NCBI RefSeq assembly: GCF_036250755.1
Contig: NZ_CP109583.1
Coordinates: forward strand, 6,859,501 to 6,923,500
DNA length: 64,000 bases
Reading direction: 5' to 3'
Source: Streptomyces uncialis
GTDB lineage: Bacteria; Actinomycetota; Actinomycetes; Streptomycetales; Streptomycetaceae
Below are positions 36,770 through 45,311 of this stretch, one piece after another; position 1 is the stretch's first letter, and each line of letters begins with the position of its first letter. Made by a program: the position numbers and the translations under genes. The notes under the pieces were generated by a model. The model did not search any database, was not told where the DNA came from, and saw only the letters and a program-made list of their open reading frames with translations.

Positions 36770-37793
36770 CCGAGAGGGCCGCCGCCGCCTGCACCAGCGG
36801 CAGCGCGAGCAGCGCGCCGGTGCCCTCGCCGACCCGGACCCCCTGGGTCAGCAGCGGCTCGATCGCCATCCGGTCCAGCGCCTTGGCCTGCGCCGGTTCC
36901 CCCGAGTCGTGCCCGGCCAGCCACCAGTCCGGGGCCCGGAACGCGACCCGCTGCCCGACCAGGGCACAGGCGGCGGACACCACCCCGTCCAGGATCACCG
37001 GCGTCCGGCGCACCGCGCACTGCAACAGGAACCCGGTGACCGCCGCGAGATCCGCGCCGCCGACCGTCGCGAGCAGCCGCAACTGGTCCCCGAGCACCGG
37101 ACGGGCCCGCCGCAGGGAGTCCCGGACCGCCGCGCACTTGCGCATCCACGCCAGGTCGTCGATCGGCCTCCCGCCCCGGCCCGTCACCACCGACGCGTCC
37201 GTCCCGCACAGCGCGGCGATCAGCGCCGCCGCCGCGGTGGTCCCCCCGACGCTGAGATCCCCGAGCACCATCAGGTCCGTGCCCGAGTCGACCTCCTGAT
37301 CGGCCACCGTCATCCCGACCCGGAACGCGGCCTCCGCCTCGTCCGCCGTCAGCGCGTCCTCGATGTCGATCCGCCCGGACCCGCGCCGCACCCGGTGGCG
37401 CACCACCTCGTCGGGCAGGGTGTCCGGCTCGCAGTCCAGGGCCACGTCCACCACCCGGACGGGCACCCCGAGCCGCCGCGCGAGGACGGCCACCGGGCGG
37501 GAGCCGTCCAGCACGCCCCGGACCAGCGCGTCCGCGCTCCCGGCGGGCCGCGCGGACACCTCCAGTCCGGCCACCCCGTGATCACCCGCGAACAGCACCA
37601 CCTTGGGCCGCTCGACGGTCCGCACCGGCACGGCCGACTGCGCCGCCGACAGCCAGCCGGCCAGCTCGTCGAGCCGGCCCAGCGCCTCGGGCGGCACGTC
37701 CTGCCGTTCCCTGCGTTCCTCGGCGTCGCCGCGCAGCCCGCCGTCGGGGCGCTCGATCAGGTCGCTGAAGTCGTCGAGAGTGAAGGAGCTCAT
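36711..37793 (-). CDS. cobT: Nicotinate-nucleotide-dimethylbenzimidazole phosphoribosyltransferase
   Basis: 360 aa from the ATG at 37791-37793; a longer ORF upstream is non-coding. It makes alpha-ribazole phosphate for the lower ligand of cobalamin. Typical CobT segments: FAGDHGVAGLEVSA near 75, a DLMVLGDLSVGGTTAAAAL loop near 180, VTGRGGRPIDD, and the C-terminal EGTGALLALPLVQAAAAL with the catalytic-Glu region. The last 15 residues are encoded by the 18-bp tandem repeat and are probably dispensable. CobS, CobT and CobU all lie within 8 kb but not as one operon. Confidence 0.94.
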   Translation of the reverse strand: MSSFTLDDFSDLIERPDGGLRGDAEERRERQDVPPEALGRLDELAGWLSAAQSAVPVRTVERPKVVLFAGDHGVAGLEVSARPAGSADALVRGVLDGSRPVAVLARRLGVPVRVVDVALDCEPDTLPDEVVRHRVRRGSGRIDIEDALTADEAEAAFRVGMTVADQEVDSGTDLMVLGDLSVGGTTAAAALIAALCGTDASVVTGRGGRPIDDLAWMRKCAAVRDSLRRARPVLGDQLRLLATVGGADLAAVTGFLLQCAVRRTPVILDGVVSAACALVGQRVAFRAPDWWLAGHDSGEPAQAKALDRMAIEPLLTQGVRVGEGTGALLALPLVQAAAALSAELPVRDEPPVRDDMPVHD

Positions 37794-37953
37794 TCGCGGA
37801 ACAGTACCGGCACCGCCCGGCCCGTCCGCCCGGCACCCGCGCCCCCGCCGGACCCCGCGCGCGGACGCCCCCGCGCCCCGGCCCGGCGGCACGGGACGCA
37901 CCGGCCGCGCACCGTCGTTGAACCCGCATCGTTGATCCCTTACGTTCCGTTTT

Positions 37954-38937
37954 GTGCCCCCCACGCAGCAGAGCGCCGCCGAGCCCGCCGACCCCACCGC
38001 CGCCGGACCGCGTCCCGGGACGACGGCCGCCCCCGCCGTCCGCCGCACCGACTGCCCCTGGTGCGGCTCCACCCGTCTGCGCACCCTCGTCCTCGACCGC
38101 TGCGACGACTGCGCCTACGTCTTCCGCAATCCCCGCCCGGCCCCGGGTGCCCGGCCGTCACCGCCCCCCGCCGACGCACCGGAACCGGCCGCCGCCCGTG
38201 ACCGCCGCCACCGCGCCGCCGCCCGCGCGCTGCTCCCCTTCGGGGAACCCGAGAGCTGGCTCGACGTCGGGACCGGCGCCGCCCGCTTCCCCGTCACCGC
38301 CCGGACGGTCCACCCCTACACGGCGTTCGACGGCCTCGACACCGGGCCCGAGGTCGAACAGGCCCTCGCCGACGGCCGGATCGACGAAGGCCATCGCGGC
38401 ACTCTCACGGACCTGGCCCCCCGGCTCACCGCCCGCTACGACGTCCTCAGCATGTTCCGCCACCTCGAACACGTCCCCGACCCCCGTGCCGAACTGCGTG
38501 CGGCGCACCAGGTGCTGCGTCCCGGCGGCCATCTCGTCGTCGAGGCCACGGAACCCCGCAGCCTCGCCGCCGCGGTGCTCGGCCGCTGGTGGGCCCCCTA
38601 TCACCGGCCCCGGCTCCTCCAGCTCATCCCGCAGAGCGCCCTGTGCCGGGAGCTGCGCGCCCTCGGCTTCACCGTCGTCCTCATCGACCGCCGCGCCGCG
38701 CACCGGTCCGCGGGGCCCGGCGCCGCCGCCACCCTCGCCCTGGCCCGCCTCCTCGCCCGCCCGTCCGCCGCCGACAGCCCGGTGGCCCGCCTCGCCCGCA
38801 CCGCCCTGTCCCGGTCCGCGGGCCCCCCGCTCGCCCTGGCCCGCGCCCTGGACCGCGCGCTGTCCCCCCTCACGTCCCGCACCCGCTGCGCCAACGCCTA
38901 CCGCCTCATCGCCCGCCGCGACACCACCCCCGGGTGA
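37954..38937 (+). CDS. Class I SAM-dependent methyltransferase with N-terminal zinc-ribbon-like segment
   Basis: 327 aa from a GTG. An N-terminal Cys pattern CPWCGS...CDDC (about 32-55) looks like a small zinc ribbon. The Rossmann methyltransferase follows (Methyltransf_23 type) with motif I LDVGTGAARFPVTA and VLSMFRHLEHVPDP, the usual post-motif segment. The C-terminus (about 225-320) has Ala/Leu-rich hydrophobic stretches. The Cys-rich N-terminus plus this fold is common in sugar or lipid modification clusters, but none is present here. It is divergent from cobT and followed by repeat island 4. Confidence 0.82.
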   Translation: MPPTQQSAAEPADPTAAGPRPGTTAAPAVRRTDCPWCGSTRLRTLVLDRCDDCAYVFRNPRPAPGARPSPPPADAPEPAAARDRRHRAAARALLPFGEPESWLDVGTGAARFPVTARTVHPYTAFDGLDTGPEVEQALADGRIDEGHRGTLTDLAPRLTARYDVLSMFRHLEHVPDPRAELRAAHQVLRPGGHLVVEATEPRSLAAAVLGRWWAPYHRPRLLQLIPQSALCRELRALGFTVVLIDRRAAHRSAGPGAAATLALARLLARPSAADSPVARLARTALSRSAGPPLALARALDRALSPLTSRTRCANAYRLIARRDTTPG

Positions 38938-38940
38938 CCT

Positions 38941-39615
38941 ACGGGTCCCCCTCCCGCTCGCGCTTCCGAGCTCCCCTGCGCTGGGCGCACTTGTCCCCGT
39001 ACGGGTACGTCCGTGGGTGCGCAGTTCCCCGCGGGCCGCCTTCGCTTGCGCTTCCGGGGTCTGTCCGGGTGGGCGGGCTTGTTCCCTGTGCCGTCGCTCG
39101 TCGGGTGCGCAGTTCCCCGCGCCCCTGGATGCTGCCCCCTGCGGTCGCTTCTGCGGTGCGGGTCGCCCTCGCCTTTTGCGCAGTTCCCCGCGCCCCTTTG
39201 GGACGCCCACCTGGGGCTGTTCTCAGTCTGCGGGTGCCGTCAGAATGTGGGCTGTCAGCAACTGGGGCCGGGGTTCAAACCCCCCTCCCCGTGCAGTCGC
39301 ATGGCTGCGGGAGGGGGTGGGCGGGAATCTCTGCCCGCAGACTCCGATGCTCTTCAGTAGGACCAGTGGGACGTCGTACCGAGCGCGTTGGAGCGAGGAC
39401 GGAGAATCCCGACCGGCCCCGCCCCGAAGAACAAGCAGATGGCGCCCCGATAGGGGCGCGGGGAACTGCGCAAAACCCACCGAGCGACGGCACAGGAACG
39501 GAGTACGCCCAGCCCCGAGTACCCAGGGGCGCGGGGAACTGCGCACCCACGAACGACCCGCACAGGAACGAGTGCGCCCAGCCGGACAGACCAAGCGACG
39601 CCCTCCGGGGGGACT
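38941..39615. repeat. Repeat island 4 (mirror-image, with core)
   Basis: About 675 bp between convergent genes. Three plus-oriented units (one joined to a CGCCTTCGCTTGCG block near 39040), the core in reverse orientation (39310-39416), then two reverse units. The segment before the core (about 39225-39300), including a GGGGTTCAAACCCCC palindrome, is shared with island 2. Confidence 0.9.
39310..39416 (-). repeat. Repeat-island core element, copy 3
   Basis: Reverse orientation. Invariant 49-bp block at 39310-39358, conserved partner block at about 39378-39416, with about 19 variable bases between them. Confidence 0.85.
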
Positions 39616-40824
39616 TCAGCCGCGCAGGACGAGGGGCTGGCCCGCCACCACCAGGAGAACCTGCTCGCACTCCAGGGCGAACGCCGCGTTCAACCGCCCC
39701 AGCTCATCCCGGTACCGCCGCCCCGACGCCGTGGCGGGGACGATCCCCGACCCCACCTCGTTGGACACGGCGACAACCGTCCGCCGGGTCGACCGCACCG
39801 CGTCCGTCAGCTCCCCGACCCGCCGCCGCAGCGCCCGCTCACCGCCCCCCGCCCACTCCGCGTCGTCCCACGCGTCCACCGCGTCCATCGCGTTAGTGAG
39901 CCACAGCGACAGGCAGTCGATCAGCAGCGGCGGCCCCGAAGCGGCCAGCAGCGGCACCAGGTCGCAGGTCTCCTCCGTCCGCCACGACCCCGGCCGCCGC
40001 TCCCGGTGCGCACCGACCCGCGCCGCCCACTCCCCGTCCTGCCCGTTCCCCCCGTACGCGGCGCCCGTCGCCACGTACACCACGTCCGGGAAGCTCTCCA
40101 GCCGCCGCTCGGCCTCCACCGACTTCCCCGACCGGGCCCCGCCCAGCACCAGCGTCCGGCGCGGTACGTCCGGTACGTCCTCGTAGGCGCCGACCGTGAG
40201 CGTCGTCCCGTCGGGGACCGCCCGCGCGCCCGCCGCCGCCAGTCTGCGCGTCAGCTCCCGGCCCGGCGGCACGTCATGGTCCAGGTGGACCGCGACCACG
40301 TCCGTCGTCGGCCCCACCGCCCCCGACGCCCGCAGCCGCGCCAGCGCGTCCGGGCGGCCCAGGACATCGGCCACCACCAGGTCGTAGCGGCCGTCGTGCG
40401 AACCGAGTCCCGCGGGCGCCGCGCCCGGCGGCAGGTACAGCAGCCGCTCGCCGTCCGGCCCGGTCACCGCGTACCCCGTACCGGGGGCGTCCATCGGCAC
40501 GGCCCGCACCCGGTGCCCGGTGAGCAGCGCCAGTTCCCGCCCGTCCGGCACACGGCCCGGCTGCGGCAGCCCCGCGGGCACCTCCACCGGCGGACCGTCG
40601 TGCGGATGCGACAACAGCACCTGCCGTACGCCCCCCAGGGTGCGCCCGGCGCGCGCGGCGGCGAACACGGCGCCGGGGGTGAGGTCCAGCAGCAGCGTCC
40701 CATCCACCAGGGCGGCGGACGCGGCGCGCGCCCCGTCCACGAGGGCCAGGGCGCAGACGGCGCAGGGACAGCCGGGGCGGGGCAGCCCCTCGGGGGCGGC
40801 GGTGCCGAGCAGAGTGAGTTCCAC
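39616..40824 (-). CDS. cobU: Bifunctional-type CobU (adenosylcobinamide kinase/guanylyltransferase) fused to a metallo-beta-lactamase-like domain
   Basis: 402 aa. Residues about 223-402 are CobU: P-loop GGARSGKS (228-235), YVATGAAYGGN, and LIDCLSLWLTNAM. It phosphorylates adenosylcobinamide and transfers GMP. Residues 1-215 form a separate domain that looks like a reduced metallo-beta-lactamase fold (SHPHDG at 72-77 and HLDHD at 180-184 as possible metal ligands), with a paired-Cys loop CPCAVC near 19-24. The fusion recurs in Streptomyces as far as I recall; the role of the first domain is not known. The ATG at 40822-40824 is clear. Confidence 0.88.
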   Translation of the reverse strand: MELTLLGTAAPEGLPRPGCPCAVCALALVDGARAASAALVDGTLLLDLTPGAVFAAARAGRTLGGVRQVLLSHPHDGPPVEVPAGLPQPGRVPDGRELALLTGHRVRAVPMDAPGTGYAVTGPDGERLLYLPPGAAPAGLGSHDGRYDLVVADVLGRPDALARLRASGAVGPTTDVVAVHLDHDVPPGRELTRRLAAAGARAVPDGTTLTVGAYEDVPDVPRRTLVLGGARSGKSVEAERRLESFPDVVYVATGAAYGGNGQDGEWAARVGAHRERRPGSWRTEETCDLVPLLAASGPPLLIDCLSLWLTNAMDAVDAWDDAEWAGGGERALRRRVGELTDAVRSTRRTVVAVSNEVGSGIVPATASGRRYRDELGRLNAAFALECEQVLLVVAGQPLVLRG

Positions 40825-40915
40825 GGGAAGATCCTCCCGCGCCGGTGTCCCGGCCGCCCGCCCGGATAGGCTTCACGCTGCACGCACGACCGTGATCGAC
40901 CTTCGGGAGGCAGGC

Positions 40916-41170
40916 ATGGCGGACTGGACGTGGCGGTTCGAGAAGGCCGACGGTACGGAGGTCGCCCCGGCGGTGGAACCCGAGGAGTTCACCACCCAGG
41001 GGGACGCCGAGAGCTGGATCGGCGAGCAGTGGAAGGAGCTTGTCGCGGGCGGCGCCGACCAGGTGTTCCTGCACGAGGACGGCACCCTGATCTACGGCCC
41101 GATGAGCCTGCACGCGGAAGAGGCCGAGCCCGAGCCCGTGGCCGAGCCGGTGGCGGAGGCGGACGCCTGA
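40916..41170 (+). CDS. Small acidic protein of unknown function
   Basis: 84 aa from the ATG at 40916, with GGGAGG 6 nt upstream. Starts MADWTWRFEKADGTEV; compact alpha/beta-looking body (about 1-62), then a tail of Glu/Pro/Val/Ala repeats (EPEPVAEPVAEAD). Codon use is strongly G/C-ending, so it is real. No family function is known to me. It is divergent from cobU and convergent with the HtrA-like gene. Confidence 0.82.
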   Translation: MADWTWRFEKADGTEVAPAVEPEEFTTQGDAESWIGEQWKELVAGGADQVFLHEDGTLIYGPMSLHAEEAEPEPVAEPVAEADA

Positions 41171-41228
41171 GCCACCGGCGTGTCCGGACGGGCCGGTGCC
41201 CCGCACCCGCCCGTCCGTACGGCCGCCG

Positions 41229-42305
41229 TCAGATCTCCCCGAGCGTCACCTTGGCGGTGTTCTCCGTCCCGTCCCGCTGATACGTGACGTCGATCTTGTC
41301 GCCCGGCTCGTCCCCGGCGAGGATCTCGGCGAGCGAGGTGATCGTGGTGACCCGCTGGTCACCCAGACGGGTGATGATGTCGCCGGCCCTGATGCCCGCG
41401 TCGTCCGCCGCACCGCCGTTGGACACCGACACCACGGCGACGCCCGCGGGCCGCTGGTCCTGATCCACCACCGTGCGGCCGGTGATCCCCAGTGCCGCCC
41501 GGCCCGAGTCGGTGACCCGGCCGTCCCTGATGATCTGGTCCGCCACCGTCCGCACCATCGAGGCGGGGATCGCGAACCCGATGCCCGGCGCCGCGCTGTC
41601 CCCGAAGTTCGGGTCCGTCGCGGCGAGCGTGGGAATCCCGATGACCTTGCTGTCCAGGTCCACGAGGGCGCCGCCGCTGTTGCCGGGGTTGATCGACGCG
41701 GAGGTCTGGATCATGTTCGCGAGGGTCGCGCCCGTGCCGCCGCCGTCCGCGCTCTCGCTGACGGTGCGGCCCGTGGCCGAGACGATCCCGTCGGTGACGC
41801 TGGACGAGAGCCCCAGCGGGGAGCCCATCGCGAGCACGAGCTGTCCCACCCGCACCTTGGTGCTGTCGCCGAACGACGCGGCCCGCAGTCCGTCGGGCAC
41901 GGTGTCCAGTTTGACCACCGCGAGATCCTGCTCGGGGTACGAGTAGACGAGCTTCGCGGTGAGCGGCTGCTCGTTGTTCGCGGTGGTGACCTGGAAGGTG
42001 CGTTCCGTGCCGATCACATGGGCGTTGGTGACGATGTGGCCCTGGTCGTCGTAGACCACACCGGAGCCCAGGTCGTTCCTGCCGCGGATCTGCACGACCG
42101 ACGGGAGGACATCGGCGATCACCTTCTCGAAGCCGCTCTGGAGGTCGTCCGCGGAGCGGGGGGCCGCGGCGGCCTGTTCGGTGACGGGGGTGGCCCGGGC
42201 GGTCCCCGGGGGCTTCCCGCCCGGCCCGGAGCACCCCCCGGCCAGGACGGCCGCACCTATCGCGACACCCACCACCCGGAACCCGGCCCTTCGGGATACG
42301 TTCAT
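41229..42305 (-). CDS. HtrA/DegP-like serine protease with PDZ domain, lipoprotein-type signal
   Basis: 358 aa from the ATG at 42303-42305. Signal with lipobox LAGGC (Cys near 21), a short linker, a trypsin-like S1C protease (about 50-245) with His in TNAHVIG, Asp in DLAVVKLD and Ser in NPGNSGGAL, then one PDZ domain (about 255-355). It is predicted to be anchored on the outer membrane face and to degrade or refold damaged exported proteins. No strong ribosome site was found; the frame also runs back into island 5, but those codons are repeat-derived. It is near pspA and a two-component pair, a fitting envelope-stress context. Confidence 0.9.
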   Translation of the reverse strand: MNVSRRAGFRVVGVAIGAAVLAGGCSGPGGKPPGTARATPVTEQAAAAPRSADDLQSGFEKVIADVLPSVVQIRGRNDLGSGVVYDDQGHIVTNAHVIGTERTFQVTTANNEQPLTAKLVYSYPEQDLAVVKLDTVPDGLRAASFGDSTKVRVGQLVLAMGSPLGLSSSVTDGIVSATGRTVSESADGGGTGATLANMIQTSASINPGNSGGALVDLDSKVIGIPTLAATDPNFGDSAAPGIGFAIPASMVRTVADQIIRDGRVTDSGRAALGITGRTVVDQDQRPAGVAVVSVSNGGAADDAGIRAGDIITRLGDQRVTTITSLAEILAGDEPGDKIDVTYQRDGTENTAKVTLGEI

Positions 42306-42344
42306 GCCCGAAGTCTTGCCCGGCCCGTCCGGGCGGGCCTGAGA

Positions 42345-42815
42345 TGACCCCCCGAACGGGTCGCCTTCGCTTGCGCTTCCCAGGTCCGTCCGGCTGGGCG
42401 TACTTCGTTCCTGTGCCGTCGCTCGGTGGTTTCGCGCAGTTCCCCGCGCCCCTTTGGGGCGCGTTCTGCCGGTCCTTTGGGTCGGTGCCGGTCGGGATTC
42501 TCCGTCCTCGCTCCAACGCGCTCGGTACGACGTACCCGTACCCGACTGAAGAGCATCGGAGTCTGCGGGCAGAGATTCCCGCCCACCCCCTCCCGCAGCA
42601 GCGCGACTGCACGAGGAGGAGGGCGAAAAACAACCCCAGGTGGGCGCCCCTTCAGGGGCGCGGGGAACTGCGCAACCACCGGGCGACAGCACAGGAACAA
42701 GTGCGGCCAGCCGGACAGACCTAGGAAGCGGTAAGCGAAGGCGACCCGCACAGGGACAAGTACGTCCAGCCGGACAGACCTGGGAAGCGCAAGCGAAGGC
42801 GACCCGCAGGGGGAA
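42345..42815. repeat. Repeat island 5 (mirror-image, with core)
   Basis: About 470 bp and the most compact full island: one plus unit (about 42436), core (42488-42593), one reverse unit (about 42655), and two successive reversed end blocks (AGCGCAAGCGAAGGCGACCC-like). It ends at the stop codon of the methyltransferase gene and starts about 40 bp before the HtrA-like start codon. Confidence 0.9.
42488..42593 (+). repeat. Repeat-island core element, copy 4
   Basis: Plus orientation, as in copy 1. Conserved block 42488-42526, about 18 variable bases, then the invariant 49-bp block 42545-42593. Confidence 0.85.
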
Positions 42816-43574
42816 CTACCCCCGCGCCCCGCAAAGGTGAAGGAGGGAGCCGACACCCCGATAGGGGTCGGTACGCCCCGCACGGTCCTCCAGATCGAGG
42901 AACAACGCGAGATCCCCGGCGGAGCCGACCGCGTCGTCCCGCACCGCGTCCGCGAACACCCGCACCCCGTACCACGCCCGCAACGGCGCCCCGATCCCCG
43001 CGAGCGTCACGGTCAGCGCGGACAGCCGGTCCGCGCGGACCTCCACGCCCCGCCGGTCCCGCGCGCGGGCGGAGTCGAACGCGGCGAGCGCCCCACCCCA
43101 GTCCCCGGCCAGCGCGGGCCGCACGGCCAACGCGTCGGCGTTACGGACGAGCAAGGACAGCAGCCCCCCGGCGGCCAGCATCCGTCCGAGCCCCGCGACC
43201 AGCGGATCGGGCTCCGCCACATAGGGCAGGACCCCATGGCAGAGCACCACGTCGAACCCGCCGGGAAGGAAGTGCACCCCGGTGTCCCGGCCGTCACCCT
43301 CGATGAACCGGACGCGCCCCCGGATGCCCTCGGGCTCCGCGGCGAGCGACGCGCGGGCCGCCGCGATCAGCCCGGCGTCCCGTTCGAGCCCGGTCACCTC
43401 GTGCCCGGCCCGCGCCAGCCGCAGTGCCTGCGTACCGCGGCCGGTGCCCACGTCGAGCACCCGCAGCCGCTTGCCGACCCGGAACCGGGCGGCTATCTGC
43501 TCGTCGAGCTGTCTGGCGACCAGCTCCCGCCGGACGACATCCGGCAGACCTCCGGGTGAAGAGGAGGTGGTCAG
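42816..43574 (-). CDS. Class I SAM-dependent methyltransferase
   Basis: 252 aa from the proposed start. Motif I is VLDVGTGRGTQALRLARAG, with VTGLERD as motif II and VRFIEGDGRDTG as motif III. VVLCHGVLPYVAEPDPLVAG and LSLLVRNADALAVRPAL resemble CmoM/SmtA-type tRNA or small-molecule methyltransferases. The start is difficult: in this frame there is no ATG or GTG near the family N-terminus. A CTG at 43572-43574, overlapping the upstream TGA and with GGGGAA 6-8 nt before it, is the best candidate. The stop abuts repeat island 5. Confidence 0.82.
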   Translation of the reverse strand: MTTSSSPGGLPDVVRRELVARQLDEQIAARFRVGKRLRVLDVGTGRGTQALRLARAGHEVTGLERDAGLIAAARASLAAEPEGIRGRVRFIEGDGRDTGVHFLPGGFDVVLCHGVLPYVAEPDPLVAGLGRMLAAGGLLSLLVRNADALAVRPALAGDWGGALAAFDSARARDRRGVEVRADRLSALTVTLAGIGAPLRAWYGVRVFADAVRDDAVGSAGDLALFLDLEDRAGRTDPYRGVGSLLHLCGARG

Positions 43575-44170
43575 GGCCGTTCCCCGCGCTTGACCTGGGG
43601 CTTGGGCAGCCGGAGCCGACGCATCTGGAGGGTCCGCATCAGGGCGTAGGCCACGGCGCCGCGCTTGGGCTCGTCCGCGAACCGCGTCCGCAGCTCCTTC
43701 TTGAGCCGGAACACGAGAACGATCGAGTCCACCACGATCATCACGATCACGAACAGCCACAGCAGCAGCGAGACGTTCTGGAGCGCCGGGACCCGGACCA
43801 TGCTCAGGACGAGGATGACCACGGCCATCGGCAGGAAGAATTCCGCGATGTGGAAACGCGAGTCGACGTAGTTACGGGCGAACCGGCGGACCGGGCCCTT
43901 GTCGCGCGCGGGCAGATACCGCTCGTCACCGCTGGCGAGAGCCTGGCGCTGCCGCTCAAGGGCGGTACGCCGCTCCTCGCGGGAGCGCTTGCTGGCTTCC
44001 TTGCGCGTCGTCGGCGTATTGGCGACGCTGCGGCGCTGCGACTGCGCCACGCTGCGCTTCGGCGTCGGGCGGCCCTTGGGGGCCTGCGGGTCACGGGACT
44101 GGGGGGAGGAGGCGGTCACCGGCGTCTGGTCGGCGGCGGCCTTCTCTGTCTTGGCACGGCTACGGAACAC
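43571..44170 (-). CDS. DUF3043 membrane protein
   Basis: 199 aa from the GTG at 44168-44170. Long basic N-terminal region (about 1-95; repeated KRS and RSREERR patterns), then the DUF3043 core with DKGPVRRFARNYVDSRFHIAEFFLP and two membrane helices (about 120-165: MAVVILVLSMVRV and LLLWLFVIVMIVVDSIVLV). It ends in another basic segment. Function is unknown; the basic ends suggest association with nucleic acid or acidic lipids. Its stop overlaps the proposed CTG start of the methyltransferase gene. It is divergent from pspA. Confidence 0.87.
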   Translation of the reverse strand: MFRSRAKTEKAAADQTPVTASSPQSRDPQAPKGRPTPKRSVAQSQRRSVANTPTTRKEASKRSREERRTALERQRQALASGDERYLPARDKGPVRRFARNYVDSRFHIAEFFLPMAVVILVLSMVRVPALQNVSLLLWLFVIVMIVVDSIVLVFRLKKELRTRFADEPKRGAVAYALMRTLQMRRLRLPKPQVKRGERP

Positions 44171-44483
44171 AAAACCCAAGGGTACGGGGTGCCCGCGCAT
44201 GGACCGCGGCCGGGCGGGGAACGATCCGGCAACACCGGTCGTCCCACATAGGGAACGGAAGAGGACATCCGGGAGCGGGCGCCCACCGGCCCGTACGGAC
44301 CGCGGGCAGCGGGCCGATCCCGGGGACCACCTACTCCTTACGCCGGAGCGGAAGCGCACGCAGTCGTCCTTGGGGATGAGCGCATCCGGCGCCGAACAGT
44401 GCGGTAATAGAAGCAGGCCCCTTACTGTGGGACCTGTTGCAGAGCTTGAGCCGGAGTCCGTCAGAAGGGGGCGCGCGAAGCCC
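44171..44483. other. Divergent intergenic region between DUF3043 and pspA
   Basis: 313 bp that must hold promoters in both directions. I see no convincing -35/-10 pair, operator or repeat here; an imperfect ACAGT/ACTGT pairing (about 44396-44430) is too loose to call. Confidence 0.5.
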
Positions 44484-45278
44484 ATGAGCGGTGTCATGAA
44501 GCGTATGGGGATGATCTTCCGCGCGAAGGCGAACAAGGCCCTTGACCGGGCCGAGGACCCGCGCGAGACCCTCGACTACTCGTACCAGAAGCAGCTCGAA
44601 CTGCTGCAGAAGGTCCGCCGCGGGGTCGCCGACGTCGCGACGTCCCGCAAGCGCCTGGAGCTTCAGCTCAACCAGCTCCAGAGCCAGTCCAGCAAGCTGG
44701 AGGACCAGGGCCGCAAGGCCCTCGCGCTCGGCCGGGAGGACCTCGCCCGTGAGGCCCTGTCCCGTCGCGCCGCCCTTCAGCAGCAGGTCACCGACCTGGA
44801 GGCCCAGCACCGGACGCTCCAGGGCGAGGAGGAGAAGCTGACGCTGGCCTCGCAGCGCCTCCAGGCCAAGGTCGACGCCTTCCGTACCAAGAAGGAGACC
44901 ATCAAGGCCACGTACACGGCCGCCCAGGCGCAGACCCGGATCGGCGAGGCGTTCACCGGCATCTCCGAGGAGATGGGCGACGTCGGCCTCGCGATCCAGC
45001 GCGCCGAGGACAAGACCGCGCAGCTCCAGGCCCGCGCGGGCGCGATCGACGAGCTGCTGGCCTCCGGCGCCCTCGACGACCCCACGGGCACCGCCAAGGA
45101 CGACATCGCCGCCGAGCTGGACCGCATCTCCGGTGGTACTGATGTGGAGCTGGAACTCCAGCGGATGAAGGCCGAGCTGGCCGGGGGATCGTCCTCGCAG
45201 CAGGCCATCGAAGGCGGACAGAACGCCGCCGGGACCCAGCAGCCGCAGCGGGACACCCCGCGCTTCGACAAGCAGTAG
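44484..45278 (+). CDS. pspA: PspA/IM30-family membrane-stress protein
   Basis: 264 aa from the ATG at 44484 (an ATG at 44496 is also possible). Almost entirely alpha-helical coiled coil. The N-terminal amphipathic helix (VMKRMGMIFRAKANKALDRA) binds membranes, EDPRETLDYSYQKQLELLQK is the PspA/Vipp1 signature, and a long heptad hairpin spans about 35-190. A Gln/Gly-rich tail follows. PspA oligomers protect the inner membrane and proton gradient; Streptomyces PspA is linked to stress and secretion. It is followed after 33 nt by its usual partner pspAA. Confidence 0.95.
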   Translation: MSGVMKRMGMIFRAKANKALDRAEDPRETLDYSYQKQLELLQKVRRGVADVATSRKRLELQLNQLQSQSSKLEDQGRKALALGREDLAREALSRRAALQQQVTDLEAQHRTLQGEEEKLTLASQRLQAKVDAFRTKKETIKATYTAAQAQTRIGEAFTGISEEMGDVGLAIQRAEDKTAQLQARAGAIDELLASGALDDPTGTAKDDIAAELDRISGGTDVELELQRMKAELAGGSSSQQAIEGGQNAAGTQQPQRDTPRFDKQ

Positions 45279-45311
45279 GCCCCGGCCGAGGGCCGCGCCG
45301 AGGAGGGCGTC

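Noticed and set aside
40825..40915. Cobalamin riboswitch upstream of cobU
   Set aside because: The gap is only 91 bp and no conserved B12-box sequence was recognised. The gaps before cobT and cobS show none either.
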